Source: Streptomyces sp. NBC_00704
GTDB taxonomy: Bacteria; Actinomycetota; Actinomycetes; Streptomycetales; Streptomycetaceae
Length of the DNA stretch: 64,000 nt
Assembly: GCF_036226605.1 (NCBI RefSeq)
Contig: NZ_CP109000.1
Coordinates: 5,452,501 to 5,516,500, forward strand
Reading direction: 5' to 3'
The notes under the pieces are model-generated. The model was not told the origin of the DNA. It saw only the letters and a list, made by a program, of their open reading frames with translations, and ran no database searches. Each line of letters begins with the position of its first letter. Position 1 is the stretch's first letter. Below are positions 35,977 through 45,342 of the stretch, one piece after another. A program made the translations under genes and the position numbers.

Positions 35977-38832
35977 ATGGGTAACGAGTCAGGAATGCGA
36001 GCACCGGTGCAGAAGACGCGGCCTCGGCGTACAGGCAGTCAGACGGCCTCCGAGGGGGGCGCGGAGCGCACCCCTGTCGGCAAGGGCCGCCCGACCCACG
36101 TGCGCAACCGGCTGATCGTCGCGGTGGCCGTGGTGGCCGCCGCCGTCGCCGGAGCCGGCGCGCCCTCGATCCTGGCCGCCTCCGGGCAGCTGAAGGACTC
36201 CCAGGACCTGGTCACCCTGGCCGAACAGAGCCAGGACGCCCTCGCCCTCGCCCAGTCCCTGGCGGACGAACGCGACGAGGTCACCTCCTACGTCGCCGCC
36301 GGCCGCGTCAAGGCGAAGGCGCCCTCCACGCAGAGCAGCGCCCGCGTCGACCGCCAGGCGCGCGAGCTGATCACCGAGACGGAGGTCTCCGCCGCGCTGC
36401 GCGAGGCCCTCGCCGCCGTCCCGTCCGTGCGGCAGTCCGCCCTCACCGGCAGGAGCGGCGCACTCCAGGCGCACCAGGACTACTCCGAGGTCATCGCCGC
36501 GCTCCACGTCCTCGTCGACCGGCTGGCCGAGCAGATGCCGCCGCGCGCCGGATCCGGCGCGTACGCCCTCGCCGAACTCGACAGCGCCGTCGAGCAGGCC
36601 GCCGCGACCCGCGGACTGCTCCTCGCGGCGCTGAACGTGCCGACGAGCGAGAAGACCTCCTACGACCCCGTCACGGGCCGGTCGAGCACCGAGAAGGTCT
36701 CCTCCGACACCGACGCCAAGCAGCGCGACGCCCTCGCCGCCGCCGCCCAGCAGGCCCGGCTGCGCTCCGACGCGGCCCTCGCCGACTTCCGCGACGGCGC
36801 GCCCGAGGACGCGGTGGCCGCCTACGACTCCACCGTGACCGGCGGCGACGTCGACGCCGCCGAGGCCTACCTCGCCACGCTCACCGACCAGCCGGAACTC
36901 AGCGGCCGCGACCTCGACACCGGCGTCAAGAAGCTGGACGCCGCGCTCTCGGCCCGCCTCGACCTCATGCGCGGCGCCGAGTCCTCGCTCTACAGCCACC
37001 GCGTCGAGGACCTCGCCCGGCTGCGCGACGACGACGTGACGGACCTGGAGATCCGCGTCGCCGTCCTCGGCGCGCTGATGCTGCTCGCCGTCGCCCTGTC
37101 CACCGGCATGGCCCGCAGCCTCACCCGCCCGCTGTCCGTGCTGCGCAGGGGGTCGGCACGGCTGGCCGGGGCCGAGAACCCCGCGGCCGAGGAACCGGTC
37201 GCGTTCACCGGCCGCAACGACGAGTTCGCCCAGGTCGTCCGCTCCGTCAACGCCCTGCACCAGCACGCCGTCGCCCTCCACGAGCGCGTCGCCACCCTGG
37301 AGTCGGACCGCAAGCACCTCGTGGGACAGCGCCAGCGGATGGCCGACGCCCGCGAGGAACTGCGCGCCGAACTCGACTCCTCGGCGGCCCAGCTGGAGGG
37401 GCTGCGGGACAGCATCAGCGGGACGTTCGTCAACCTCGCCCTGCGCACCCTGGGCCTGGTCGAGCGCCAGCTCGCCGTCATCGAGGGCCTGGAGGAGCGC
37501 GAGCAGGACCCCGACCGGCTGGCCACGCTCTTCAAGCTCGACCACTTCGCCACGGTCATGCGCCGGCACAGCGAGAACCTGCTGGTCCTGGCCGGCACCG
37601 AACACGTCCAGCAGCACGCGGGCCCGATCCCGCTGGTCGACGTGGTCCGCGCCGCGGTCAGCGAGATCGAGCGCTACGAGCGCGTGCGCATCTCGGCACT
37701 GCCCCCGCACGCGCACGTGGCGGGCTTCGCCGCCGACGACCTCTCCCACCTGCTCGCCGAACTCCTGGAGAACGCCACCGCGTTCTCCCCGCCGGACCTG
37801 CCCGTCGAGGTCTCCGGCTGGCTGCTGGAGAACGGCGAGGTCATGCTCTCCGTCCAGGACGAGGGCATCGGGATCCCGGCCGGCCGGCTCGACCGGCTCA
37901 ACGGCCGCCTCGCCGAGTTCGACCCCGAGACGCCGTACGACCAGGAGGGCGAGGAAGGACTCGGCCTCGGCCTGTACGTGGTGGCCCGGCTGGCCCACCG
38001 GCACGGGGTGCGGGTGCGGCTGCGCGAGCAGAAGCAGGGCGGGGTCGCCGCCGTCGTGGTCCTGCCGACCCAGCTCCTCGCCGCCGCCCCGGCCGCAGCG
38101 GTCCCCTCCTCGGCGCCGTCCGCCGCGGCGGCCCCCGCCTTCTCCCTGCCCGGCGCCGACGCCGAGGCCAACTCCAACGTCCTGCCGGGCCGTTCGAAGC
38201 CGGCCGACCCGCTGGTCGCGATGGCCGAGAAGGCCGTACGGCAGGCGAAGAGCCCGGCCGGGGCGCCCGCGGAGTCGCCCGCCGAGACGACCATGGAACT
38301 CCTGCTGCCGAGCCCCCCGGAGGAGCCCGGCGCCCCGCAGGACGAGCACACCCACCCGTCCCCCGACGCCGGCCGCGACGACGCGCCCCCGGAGGCGACC
38401 GCCCCCGCCGGCGGGGCCGCCGCGGGGGACGACGCGCCCCCGGAGGCGACCGCCCCCGCCGGCGGGGCCGCCGCGGACGAAGCCGGCCCCGAACACGCAC
38501 GCATCCCCGACGTCCCGGAGGAACCCCTCACCGACAAGGGCCTCCCCAAGCGCACACCCAGGATCACCGCGCCCGCCCACACCCCGCGCCAGCGGACCGG
38601 CTCCGTCGACGCGGACGCCCTCCGCCGCCGTCTGGGCGGCTTCCGTCGGGGGGCGGAGGCCGGCTACCGCGAGGTCGAGGCGGAGATCGCCGAGAAGACG
38701 GGCCAGAACCGGGTCCCGTCCCAGGAGGCCGTACGCGACACCGCGCGCGACACGGCGCGCACAGCGGCTCAAGAAGCACACGCACACGCCGAAGAAGACA
38801 CGGGGGGCACAGTCGAGGAGGCAAGCAGTTGA
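35977..38832 (+). CDS. cvnA: Conservon histidine-kinase-like sensor (CvnA)
   Basis: A 951-residue membrane sensor heading a conservon. TM1 is near residues 40-65 (LIVAVAVVAAAVAGAGAPS); a nitrate/nitrite-sensor-like extracellular helical domain follows to about 360, then TM2 (VAVLGALMLLAVALS) and a HAMP-like segment. A kinase-type ATPase domain has LLAELLENATAFSPP, SVQDEGIGIP and EGLGLGLYVVARL. No canonical phosphoacceptor His box is evident (compare FKLDHFATVMRRHSENLL). The C-terminal 250 residues are disordered and Pro/Ala-rich, with a 51-bp tandem repeat. ATG at 35977 is preferred; 35995 is possible. Confidence 0.9.
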   Translation: MGNESGMRAPVQKTRPRRTGSQTASEGGAERTPVGKGRPTHVRNRLIVAVAVVAAAVAGAGAPSILAASGQLKDSQDLVTLAEQSQDALALAQSLADERDEVTSYVAAGRVKAKAPSTQSSARVDRQARELITETEVSAALREALAAVPSVRQSALTGRSGALQAHQDYSEVIAALHVLVDRLAEQMPPRAGSGAYALAELDSAVEQAAATRGLLLAALNVPTSEKTSYDPVTGRSSTEKVSSDTDAKQRDALAAAAQQARLRSDAALADFRDGAPEDAVAAYDSTVTGGDVDAAEAYLATLTDQPELSGRDLDTGVKKLDAALSARLDLMRGAESSLYSHRVEDLARLRDDDVTDLEIRVAVLGALMLLAVALSTGMARSLTRPLSVLRRGSARLAGAENPAAEEPVAFTGRNDEFAQVVRSVNALHQHAVALHERVATLESDRKHLVGQRQRMADAREELRAELDSSAAQLEGLRDSISGTFVNLALRTLGLVERQLAVIEGLEEREQDPDRLATLFKLDHFATVMRRHSENLLVLAGTEHVQQHAGPIPLVDVVRAAVSEIERYERVRISALPPHAHVAGFAADDLSHLLAELLENATAFSPPDLPVEVSGWLLENGEVMLSVQDEGIGIPAGRLDRLNGRLAEFDPETPYDQEGEEGLGLGLYVVARLAHRHGVRVRLREQKQGGVAAVVVLPTQLLAAAPAAAVPSSAPSAAAAPAFSLPGADAEANSNVLPGRSKPADPLVAMAEKAVRQAKSPAGAPAESPAETTMELLLPSPPEEPGAPQDEHTHPSPDAGRDDAPPEATAPAGGAAAGDDAPPEATAPAGGAAADEAGPEHARIPDVPEEPLTDKGLPKRTPRITAPAHTPRQRTGSVDADALRRRLGGFRRGAEAGYREVEAEIAEKTGQNRVPSQEAVRDTARDTARTAAQEAHAHAEEDTGGTVEEASS
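38377..38478 (+). repeat. In-frame 51-bp tandem duplication inside cvnA
   Basis: Two adjacent copies at 38377-38427 and 38428-38478 match at 49 of 51 positions and encode DDAPPEATAPAGGAAAG followed by a near copy. High nucleotide identity implies recent duplication within the disordered tail. Confidence 0.9.
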
Positions 38833-39332
38833 CCGCGCCCAGTACCTTCGGACTGAGCAGTGAAGCCCGAAACCTGCACTGGCTGTTGACCAACCTCGTG
38901 GAGGAGGTCCCCGGCATCCAGTCCGTCGCCGTCGTGTCCTCGGACGGCCTGCTCCTGCTGTCGTCGGACGCAGCCCACAACGACGAGGCCCGCCAGGCCC
39001 GCGAGACCAGACCGTCCGGCCCGCGCGGCTCCGCCGCCGACCTCGCCACCATCGTGTCGGGCATCGGCAGCCTCACCATCGGCGCCGCCAAGCTCATGGA
39101 GTTCGGCGGCGTCAGGCACACCATGATCGCCATGGACGAGGGCAGCCTCTTCGTCATGTCGATCAGCGACGGCTCGCTCCTGGGCGTGCACGGCTCCGCC
39201 GCCTGCGACATGAGCGTCGTCGCCTACCACATGGCGCTTTTTGTGGGCCGCGCCGGACACGTCCTGACCCCGGAACTCCGCAGCGAGCTGCGCAAGTCCC
39301 TGGAGTCCGAGCCGACGGGGAGCGTCCGATGA
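38829..39332 (+). CDS. cvnB: Roadblock/LC7-domain protein (CvnB)
   Basis: A 167-residue roadblock protein. LLTNLVEEVPGIQSVAVVSSDGLLLLSS and SLFVMSISDGSLLGV are the two beta-sheet halves of the roadblock fold, a partner or GAP-like regulator of the conservon GTPase. It uses a TTG start overlapping the cvnA stop (TTGA), with GAGGAG 8 nt upstream. Cytoplasmic. Confidence 0.93.
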   Translation: MTAPSTFGLSSEARNLHWLLTNLVEEVPGIQSVAVVSSDGLLLLSSDAAHNDEARQARETRPSGPRGSAADLATIVSGIGSLTIGAAKLMEFGGVRHTMIAMDEGSLFVMSISDGSLLGVHGSAACDMSVVAYHMALFVGRAGHVLTPELRSELRKSLESEPTGSVR

Positions 39333-39769
39333 ACGCCGTGCCGATGCAGCCCCAGGGCGGCAGGCAACTGCTCCCCGTGCGCGGCGGCGACCGCAAGCCG
39401 GCCCGCGTGCGCCCCTACTCCCTCACCGGCGGCCGCACCCGCTTCGGGCACGTCCTGCTGGTGGAGACGTTCGTGTCGAGCACCGCCGCTCTCGACGCCC
39501 CCGAGGAGCGCCGCGAGCTGACGAACGGGTCCCTGAAGTCCACGGTCATGCCGGAACTGCGGGCCATCGTCGAACTGTGCCGCCGTATGCGCACGGTGGC
39601 CGAGATCGCCGCGCTGCTGAAGATGCCGCTCGGCGTGGTCCGGGTCCTCCTCAGCGACCTCGCGGACCAGGGAAAGATCCGTGTGTACGGCACCGGTACC
39701 GCTCACGGTACGGGCCGTCCCGACCGCGCTCTGCTGGAAAGGGTGCTGAGTGGACTCCGTCGTCTCTGA
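39329..39769 (+). CDS. cvnC: DUF742 protein (CvnC)
   Basis: A 146-residue DUF742 protein with VRPYSLTGGRTR near the N terminus and a winged-helix-like C-terminal part, VAEIAALLKMPLGVVRVLLSDLADQGKIRVY. Third gene of the conservon, 4-nt overlap with cvnB (ATGA) and 20-nt overlap with cvnD. Biochemical role is not settled for the family. Confidence 0.93.
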   Translation: MNAVPMQPQGGRQLLPVRGGDRKPARVRPYSLTGGRTRFGHVLLVETFVSSTAALDAPEERRELTNGSLKSTVMPELRAIVELCRRMRTVAEIAALLKMPLGVVRVLLSDLADQGKIRVYGTGTAHGTGRPDRALLERVLSGLRRL

Positions 39770-40406
39770 CGCCGCCTCCTCCGTTGGCGTCACCCCCCTC
39801 GTCGCGCCCGTGACCGAGCCCGACGAACCCCTGCGGCCGTGGCAGACCGACCGCACCCGCGCCCCCATAGCCACCAAGATCGTGATCGCGGGCGGCTTCG
39901 GCGTCGGCAAGACCACCCTCGTCGGCACGGTCTCGGAGATCGAGCCCCTCCAGACCGAGGCGCTGATGACGCAGGCCAGTGAGGAGACCGACGACCTCAC
40001 CGGCACGCCGGAGAAGACCACCACCACGGTCGCCATGGACTACGGCCGCCTCACGCTCGACGACGACCTGGTGCTCTACCTGTTCGGCACACCGGGCCAG
40101 CAGCGGTTCTGGTTCATGTGGGACGACCTGGTGCGCGGCGCGATCGGCGCGGTCGTGCTGGCCGACACCCGCCGTCTCAAGGACTGCTTCCCCGCGCTGG
40201 ACTACTTCGAGAGCTGCGGACTGCCCTACGTCGTCGCCGTCAACCACTTCGACGGCAGCGAGCTGTTCGAGCCCGAGGACGTGCGGGAGGCGCTGACGAT
40301 CCCCGCGCACATACCTGTCATGATCATGGATGCGCGGCGCCGGATCTCGGTGATCGAGACCCTCCTGGCCCTGGTGGGCCACGCGCTCGACGAAACCCCC
40401 GAGTAA
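39750..40406 (+). CDS. cvnD: Conservon GTPase (CvnD)
   Basis: A 218-residue Ras-like GTPase. G1 is GGFGVGKTT (48-56), the switch I Thr is in EKTTTTVAMDYG, G3 is LFGTPGQQRF and the G4-like VNHFDG is a divergent NKxD. GTG start at 39750 lies 20 nt inside cvnC. Conservon GTPases are thought to act with the roadblock protein downstream of the membrane sensor, in a G-protein-like relay affecting development or antibiotic production. Confidence 0.94.
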   Translation: MDSVVSDAASSVGVTPLVAPVTEPDEPLRPWQTDRTRAPIATKIVIAGGFGVGKTTLVGTVSEIEPLQTEALMTQASEETDDLTGTPEKTTTTVAMDYGRLTLDDDLVLYLFGTPGQQRFWFMWDDLVRGAIGAVVLADTRRLKDCFPALDYFESCGLPYVVAVNHFDGSELFEPEDVREALTIPAHIPVMIMDARRRISVIETLLALVGHALDETPE

Positions 40407-40450
40407 GGCCCCAAGGCCCCCCCAGCAAGGCCCTTCAAGGAGTCCCCCGC

Positions 40451-41704
40451 ATGCGGAAGATACTCGTCGTCGGAGCCGGCCAGTCCGGACTCCAGCTCGC
40501 CCTCGGCCTCCAGTCGCACGGGTACGAGGTCACCCTGATGTCGAACCGGACGGCGGACGAGATCCGCTCCGGCCGCGTCATGTCGACGCAGTGCATGTTC
40601 CACACCGCCCTCCAGCACGAGCGCGACCTCCAGCTGAACTTCTGGGAGCAGCAGGCCCCGAAGATCGAGGGCCTCGGCGTCTCGGTCGCCGCCCCCGGCT
40701 CGCACGACCCCGGCCCCACCCAGCGCGCCATCGACTGGCTCGGGCGGCTCGACGGGCACGCCCAGTCCGTCGACCAGCGGGTGAAGATGGCCGGCTGGAT
40801 GGAGACGTTCGCCCAGCGCGGCGGCCAGCTCGTCATCCACGGCGCGGCCGTCTCCGACCTCGACTACTTCTCCCGCGCCTACGACCTCGTCCTCGTCTCC
40901 GCCGGCAAGGGCGAACTCGTCCAGATGTTCGCCCGCGACCCGGAGCGTTCCCCCTACAGCGAGCCGCAGCGCGCTCTCGCCGTCGCCTACGTCCACGGCC
41001 TGGGCCCCCGCCCGGAGCACCCGGACACCGAAGCGGTCCGCTGCAACCTCGTCCCCGGCGTCGGCGAACTCTTCGTCATGCCGACGCTCACCACCTCCGG
41101 CCGCGCGGACATCCTGTTCTGGGAGGGCATACCCGGCGGCCCGCTCGACGTCTTCAAGGGCGTCAAGGACCCCGCCGAGCACCTCTCCCTGACGCTGGAG
41201 CTGATGGAGAGGTTCACGCCCTGGGAGTACGCGCGGGCCACCCGGGTCGAACTGACCGACGCCGGCGGCACCCTGGCCGGCCGCTACGCCCCCACCGTCC
41301 GCAACCCGGTCGGCCGCCTCCCCGGCGGGGGCCTGGTGCTCGGCGTCGCCGACGTCGTCGTCGCCAACGACCCCATCACCGGACAGGGCTCCAACTCCGC
41401 CTCCAAGTGCGCGGCCGCCTACCTCGCCTCGATCCTGGAGCGCGGGGAGAAGGAGTTCGACGAGGAGTGGATGCGCGCTGCCTTCGACCGGTACTGGGAC
41501 ACCGCGCGGCACGTCACCAAGTGGACCAACGCGATGCTCGCCCCGCCGCCGGAGCACATCGTCAACCTGCTGGGCGCGGCCGGGCAGCTTCAGCCCGCGG
41601 CTGATCGTTTCGCCAACGCGTTCAACGACCCGGCCGACTTCGAGGACTTCTTCTACGAGCCCGACAAGACGACGGCCTACCTGGGCTCGCTGACCGGAGC
41701 CTGA
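40451..41704 (+). CDS. Styrene/indole monooxygenase-like flavoprotein
   Basis: A 417-residue StyA-like FAD-dependent epoxidase. The FAD motif is ILVVGAGQSGLQLALGL; conserved StyA features include STQCMFHTALQHERDL and GVADVVVANDPITGQGSN. It needs a separate flavin reductase, and none is adjacent. It lies 44 nt after cvnD, so it is probably cotranscribed with the conservon, as seen for other conservon-linked oxidative enzymes. Confidence 0.88.
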   Translation: MRKILVVGAGQSGLQLALGLQSHGYEVTLMSNRTADEIRSGRVMSTQCMFHTALQHERDLQLNFWEQQAPKIEGLGVSVAAPGSHDPGPTQRAIDWLGRLDGHAQSVDQRVKMAGWMETFAQRGGQLVIHGAAVSDLDYFSRAYDLVLVSAGKGELVQMFARDPERSPYSEPQRALAVAYVHGLGPRPEHPDTEAVRCNLVPGVGELFVMPTLTTSGRADILFWEGIPGGPLDVFKGVKDPAEHLSLTLELMERFTPWEYARATRVELTDAGGTLAGRYAPTVRNPVGRLPGGGLVLGVADVVVANDPITGQGSNSASKCAAAYLASILERGEKEFDEEWMRAAFDRYWDTARHVTKWTNAMLAPPPEHIVNLLGAAGQLQPAADRFANAFNDPADFEDFFYEPDKTTAYLGSLTGA

Positions 41705-41783
41705 CGAGCCGAAGCCCAAGCCGACGTAGACGTCGTCGACGCCGACGCCGAAGCCGACGTAGACGCCGAAGCCGAGGCCGCCG
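41705..41783. repeat. GACGTAGACGCCGAAGCCG-type microsatellite
   Basis: Tandem short words built from GACGTAGACG, GTCGACGCC and GAAGCCGA fill the entire convergent gap between the monooxygenase and NlpC/P60 genes. Confidence 0.75.
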
Positions 41784-43124
41784 TCACGGTCGTCGGTCCC
41801 GCCCCCGTCCCGGCTCCCGCTCCCGCCCGCGCTCCCGTCCCGGCTCCCGTCCGGGCAGGGCCGTCGGCGGGAGCTGCGGCGGCCGGTAGCGCCGCACCGG
41901 CTCGCCGCCCGGATCCGGACGCACCGCGCCGAGCACCGGGTTGGACGCGAGCGGGGAGACCTTCACCTTCTCGCCGGTCCGCGGGGCCTGCACCACCATG
42001 CCCCGCCCGAGGTACAGCGCCACATGCGTGGCCTCGGGGAAGTAGATCACCAGGTCCCCCGGCCGCAGCTCCTTCAGCGGGATCCGCTTCAGCCGCGCCC
42101 ACTGCTCCTCGCTGGTGCGCGGGACCGGCGTCCCGGCCTGCCCCCAGGCCCGCGAGGTCAGCCCCGAGCAGTCGTACGACCCCGGCCCCTGCGCGCCCCA
42201 CTCGTACGGTTTGCCGAGCTGGCGCACCGCGTACCGCACGGCCTTCACGCCCTCCTCCGACGGCTTGCCGTCGTCGCCGAGCGCACCCGACGCCACGAGC
42301 CCGTTCTGCGCCCGCGCCACCCCGTCGCGCTCCAGCGCGGCGAGCGCGGTGAGCTGCTCGGCGGTCAGCGAGGCCAGGAGTCTCTGGACGTCGTCCAGAC
42401 GCCGGCGCACGTCGTCGCGGGCCTTCTTCCTGCGCGCGGCGAGGGTGAGCTGGCCGTCGAGGGCGGCGCGGGCCCGCCGGGCCAGCCCGTCGGCCCTGCG
42501 CTCACCGCCGCGCAGCCGTCCGAGCGTCTCCTCCCGCTCGCGCGCCAGCCGGCCGATCACATGCCCCTGGTCGAGGGCGTGCTGCGGATCCCGGGCGAGC
42601 AGGAGCCGCAGGTAGGGGGAGAGGGCGGTGCTGCCCTGGTACTGCTCGCGGGCGAGCCGTCCGGCCGCGCCGCGGCTCTCGTGCAGTGAGAGCCGCGCCT
42701 TCGCCAGATCGCCGTCCAGCCGCCCGGTCTCGGCGCGCCGCCGCCGCAGCTCCTCCTCGGTGGCGTTGTAGGCCTCGGTGGCCGCCTCGGCCTCCCGGTA
42801 CAGCCGCTGAAGATCCTTCAGCAGCGCGGCGACGCTCCGCCCACCGGATCCGGGTCCGGATTCCGGGTCGGCGTCAGGGGCGGCGTCGAGGTCGGCCCCG
42901 GGGTCCGCGTCGGAACCGGCGTCCGGGGCACCCGCACCCGAGCCCGTCCCCTCACCCGGCTCCGCACCTGCGTCCGCGTCCGGGGGCCGCGGTGCGGCCG
43001 TCGCGTGTGCGCCGGCTCCCGGTGGCTCCGTCGTGGCCGCGGCGAGTCCGGGGGCCAGCACGGTCTGCGCGGCGAGCGCCGCCGTGGAGACCGTACAGGC
43101 CAGACGCAGCAGTCTTCCTGACAC
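41784..43124 (-). CDS. NlpC/P60 cell-wall endopeptidase
   Basis: A 446-residue secreted peptidoglycan hydrolase. A signal sequence (LLRLACTVSTAALAAQTVLA) is followed by a Pro/Asp-rich linker, a long coiled coil (about 100-300: AEAATEAYNATEEELRRRRAE) and a C-terminal NlpC/P60 domain. Catalytic Cys is in YDCSGLTSRAWGQAG and His in ATHVALYLGRG. The Arg/Glu/Gly tail (GREPGRERGRE) is low complexity. GTG at 43124, with GGAGG 7 nt upstream; the 35-codon upstream extension is unneeded. Confidence 0.92.
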   Translation of the reverse strand: MSGRLLRLACTVSTAALAAQTVLAPGLAAATTEPPGAGAHATAAPRPPDADAGAEPGEGTGSGAGAPDAGSDADPGADLDAAPDADPESGPGSGGRSVAALLKDLQRLYREAEAATEAYNATEEELRRRRAETGRLDGDLAKARLSLHESRGAAGRLAREQYQGSTALSPYLRLLLARDPQHALDQGHVIGRLAREREETLGRLRGGERRADGLARRARAALDGQLTLAARRKKARDDVRRRLDDVQRLLASLTAEQLTALAALERDGVARAQNGLVASGALGDDGKPSEEGVKAVRYAVRQLGKPYEWGAQGPGSYDCSGLTSRAWGQAGTPVPRTSEEQWARLKRIPLKELRPGDLVIYFPEATHVALYLGRGMVVQAPRTGEKVKVSPLASNPVLGAVRPDPGGEPVRRYRPPQLPPTALPGREPGRERGREREPGRGRDRRP

Positions 43125-43308
43125 GTCATCACCTCCGCTGCGGGGTGGCCCCTCCATCCCGCAGGGCGAGCATCGGGCGAGTGCCCGGGGTGCGCGCGCC
43201 GGGTGGGCGGTTCGGCGCAATGACGTCACCCGTCGGCGTCGACCCGCCGTCCCACCGGCGTGGCGTGGCGCCCGGCGCGCGCGGACGGTGCTTGCGCCCG
43301 GCGGCGGC

Positions 43309-43590
43309 TCACGCGTCCGGTCGGGCGGCGGCCCGGGACCAGGGCCAGCGTGGCCGTCCGCTCCGCTTCCCCTCGGGGTCGAACGCGTACTTCCAGCCCT
43401 GGGGCAGCCCGAGTTTCCTGCTGTGCCCGCGCGGCACCCGCCGGTAGACGAGGACGGTGGGCGGGCCCCCGGCCGCGTCGGGCACGGGGATGCGGTACGT
43501 CTTGGGCGGATGCCCGGTCGGACCCAGCAGCACGGGCAGCACCCGGCCGTCCATGGGCCCGCCCTCGAAGGGGGTGTCTTGGCTCTTCAC
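43309..43590 (-). CDS. Small conserved hypothetical protein
   Basis: A 93-residue protein: VKSQDTPFEGGPMDGRVLPV and LPQGWKYAFDPEGKRSGRPR are its recognisable parts, a short beta-rich fold seen as an uncharacterised Streptomyces protein. GTG start at 43590 is likely, as an internal ATG at 43554 would remove the conserved first residues. It follows the TetR gene by 14 nt on the same strand. Confidence 0.6.
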   Translation of the reverse strand: MKSQDTPFEGGPMDGRVLPVLLGPTGHPPKTYRIPVPDAAGGPPTVLVYRRVPRGHSRKLGLPQGWKYAFDPEGKRSGRPRWPWSRAAARPDA

Positions 43591-43604
43591 CGGTCCAGTG
43601 TCGA

Positions 43605-44255
43605 TCAGATCTCCGCGCTCAGCGCACCCCGGACCAGTTCGGCGGTCTGCGCGTCCCGCGCCGCGGTCACGGCGAGGACGGCGACGAACTGGTCGACCAG
43701 CCAGTCCCGCAGTTCGTCGGCGGGCGGCTGCTTGTCCTCGTCGAGCCAGATGAGGGAGGCCGCCTCGACGGCCGTGATCCACATCCGCACGGTCATCCGC
43801 AGTCGCGGACCGGGGTCGGGGACCTCCAGGTGACGGTAGATCGCCTCGGCGGCGGCCCGGCGGACGCCGTCCACTATGGCGGTCGTCCGGGAGGTCTCCA
43901 CGACGCTGCCGCCCTGGAGCAGGGCGCTGAAGCCGGCGTCGTGGCGGCCGACGAAGGTCAGGTAGCGGTCGAGGACGCGGGCCAGGCGGGGGAGGAGCGG
44001 GCCGTCGCGCGGTTCGTCGAAGCAGTGCTGGAGCTCCTCGGCGGCGGAGCGCAGGGCGGCCTCGTAGAGCTGTTGCTTGCCGCCGGGGAAGTACCGGTAG
44101 ACGAGCGGCCGGGACACCCCGGCGGCCTCCGCCACGTCGTCCAGCGAGACGTCCTCGGGGACGCGGTGCGCGAAGAGCGACAGCGCCGCGTCGAGGAGCT
44201 GGCTGCGGCGCTCCTCGACGCTGAGACGACGGTAGGCGGGAGCGGCTGGCGTCAT
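43605..44255 (-). CDS. TetR-family regulator
   Basis: A 216-residue TetR protein with helix-turn-helix VSLDDVAEAAGVSRPLVYRYF and a C-terminal ligand domain. ATG at 44255 fits the usual N terminus. It lies 141 nt downstream of the diiron oxygenase gene on the same strand. A dyad upstream of that oxygenase (45343-45357) is a candidate target. Confidence 0.92.
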   Translation of the reverse strand: MTPAAPAYRRLSVEERRSQLLDAALSLFAHRVPEDVSLDDVAEAAGVSRPLVYRYFPGGKQQLYEAALRSAAEELQHCFDEPRDGPLLPRLARVLDRYLTFVGRHDAGFSALLQGGSVVETSRTTAIVDGVRRAAAEAIYRHLEVPDPGPRLRMTVRMWITAVEAASLIWLDEDKQPPADELRDWLVDQFVAVLAVTAARDAQTAELVRGALSAEI

Positions 44256-44396
44256 GACGAGCAGCGTAATCGCCCGCACCGTCCGCGGGCCGCGCTCCCC
44301 GCCCCGGCCCCGCCCCGCGCGGGCCGGGCTTCCGCCAGGCCTCACCCGGCGGTGTCCTACGGCGTCCCGGCGGGGTGCGGGGGCTGGGGTGCGGGG

Positions 44397-45335
44397 TCAG
44401 GCGAGCAGGCCCGACGACTTCCACAGGCGGCGGCCCACCCCGCGCAGCACGCCTATGTCGTCCAGGAAGTCCGTCAGCCGCTTCGCTCCCGTCTGCATGA
44501 CCTCCCGCCGGTGCCCGCTCGCCTTGACCTGCGCCAGGGCCTCGCGGCGGTCCAGGCCCACGTTCTCGTACACCTCGGGATTGACGAAGGCCACGCTGAA
44601 CACGCGGGCGAACTCGCCGGACGTGACGCGGGTGAACTCCTGCGACCACCTCGGCGCCGTCACCATCTGGCGGCGCAGCTCCTCACGGGCGTAGCGCACA
44701 TGCCGGGCCTCCTCCACGACGTGGATCCGGGTGACGCCCCGCACCAGCGGCTGGACCCGCTCGTCGGGGAACGTCAGCCGCTGCATCCAGTCCAGGACCT
44801 CCTCGCCCAGGAGGGTCGCCGTGAACGAGCCGGGCGTGGTGGAGATCGTCTTGAACAGGCGGCCCATGTGCTGGTGGGCGCGGCTCACCGGGTACAGGGG
44901 CGTGCCGCCGCGCTCGATGAGCCGGGCGAACATCTTCGAGTGCCGGCACTCGTCCTCGATCTCGGTCAGCGCGTAGCGCACGTGCGCGCTCGTCGCGGCC
45001 TTGTCGTAGATGTGCCGCACGAGGAGCTGCATGAGGATGATCTCGAACCAGATGCCGAGCGAGGCGAGCGCGGCGGCCTCGTGCTGGGACAGCAGGATCC
45101 GCTGCTCCTCGCTCATCCGCCGCCACATCGGCGTGTCGTACAGCGACACGAGCTCCGGCGGCCAGAACCACTTGCCGTCCTCGAAGGGCGCGTCCCAGTC
45201 CAGCTCCGTGTCCGGGTCGTAGGAGTGCTTGGCGGAGGACGCGAGCAGCCGCTCGGCCACCTGCTCCCGGTCCTTGAGCAGGCCCAGCGCGTCCCGCAGC
45301 CCTTCCAGCGCGTCGGCATCCGTGAGGGTCGTCAT
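44397..45335 (-). CDS. AurF-like diiron oxygenase
   Basis: A 312-residue helical-bundle protein of the AurF (p-aminobenzoate N-oxygenase)/diiron oxygenase family. Candidate iron ligands: EIEDECRHSKMF and VVEEARHVRYAREE, with further acids in LASLGIWFEI and LLGEEVLDW. The AurF family oxidises amines, but the substrate here is unknown. GTC-ATG start at 45335 has no strong SD; the longer ORF is GC-repeat extension. Confidence 0.85.
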   Translation of the reverse strand: MTTLTDADALEGLRDALGLLKDREQVAERLLASSAKHSYDPDTELDWDAPFEDGKWFWPPELVSLYDTPMWRRMSEEQRILLSQHEAAALASLGIWFEIILMQLLVRHIYDKAATSAHVRYALTEIEDECRHSKMFARLIERGGTPLYPVSRAHQHMGRLFKTISTTPGSFTATLLGEEVLDWMQRLTFPDERVQPLVRGVTRIHVVEEARHVRYAREELRRQMVTAPRWSQEFTRVTSGEFARVFSVAFVNPEVYENVGLDRREALAQVKASGHRREVMQTGAKRLTDFLDDIGVLRGVGRRLWKSSGLLA

Positions 45336-45342
45336 GCCCTTA

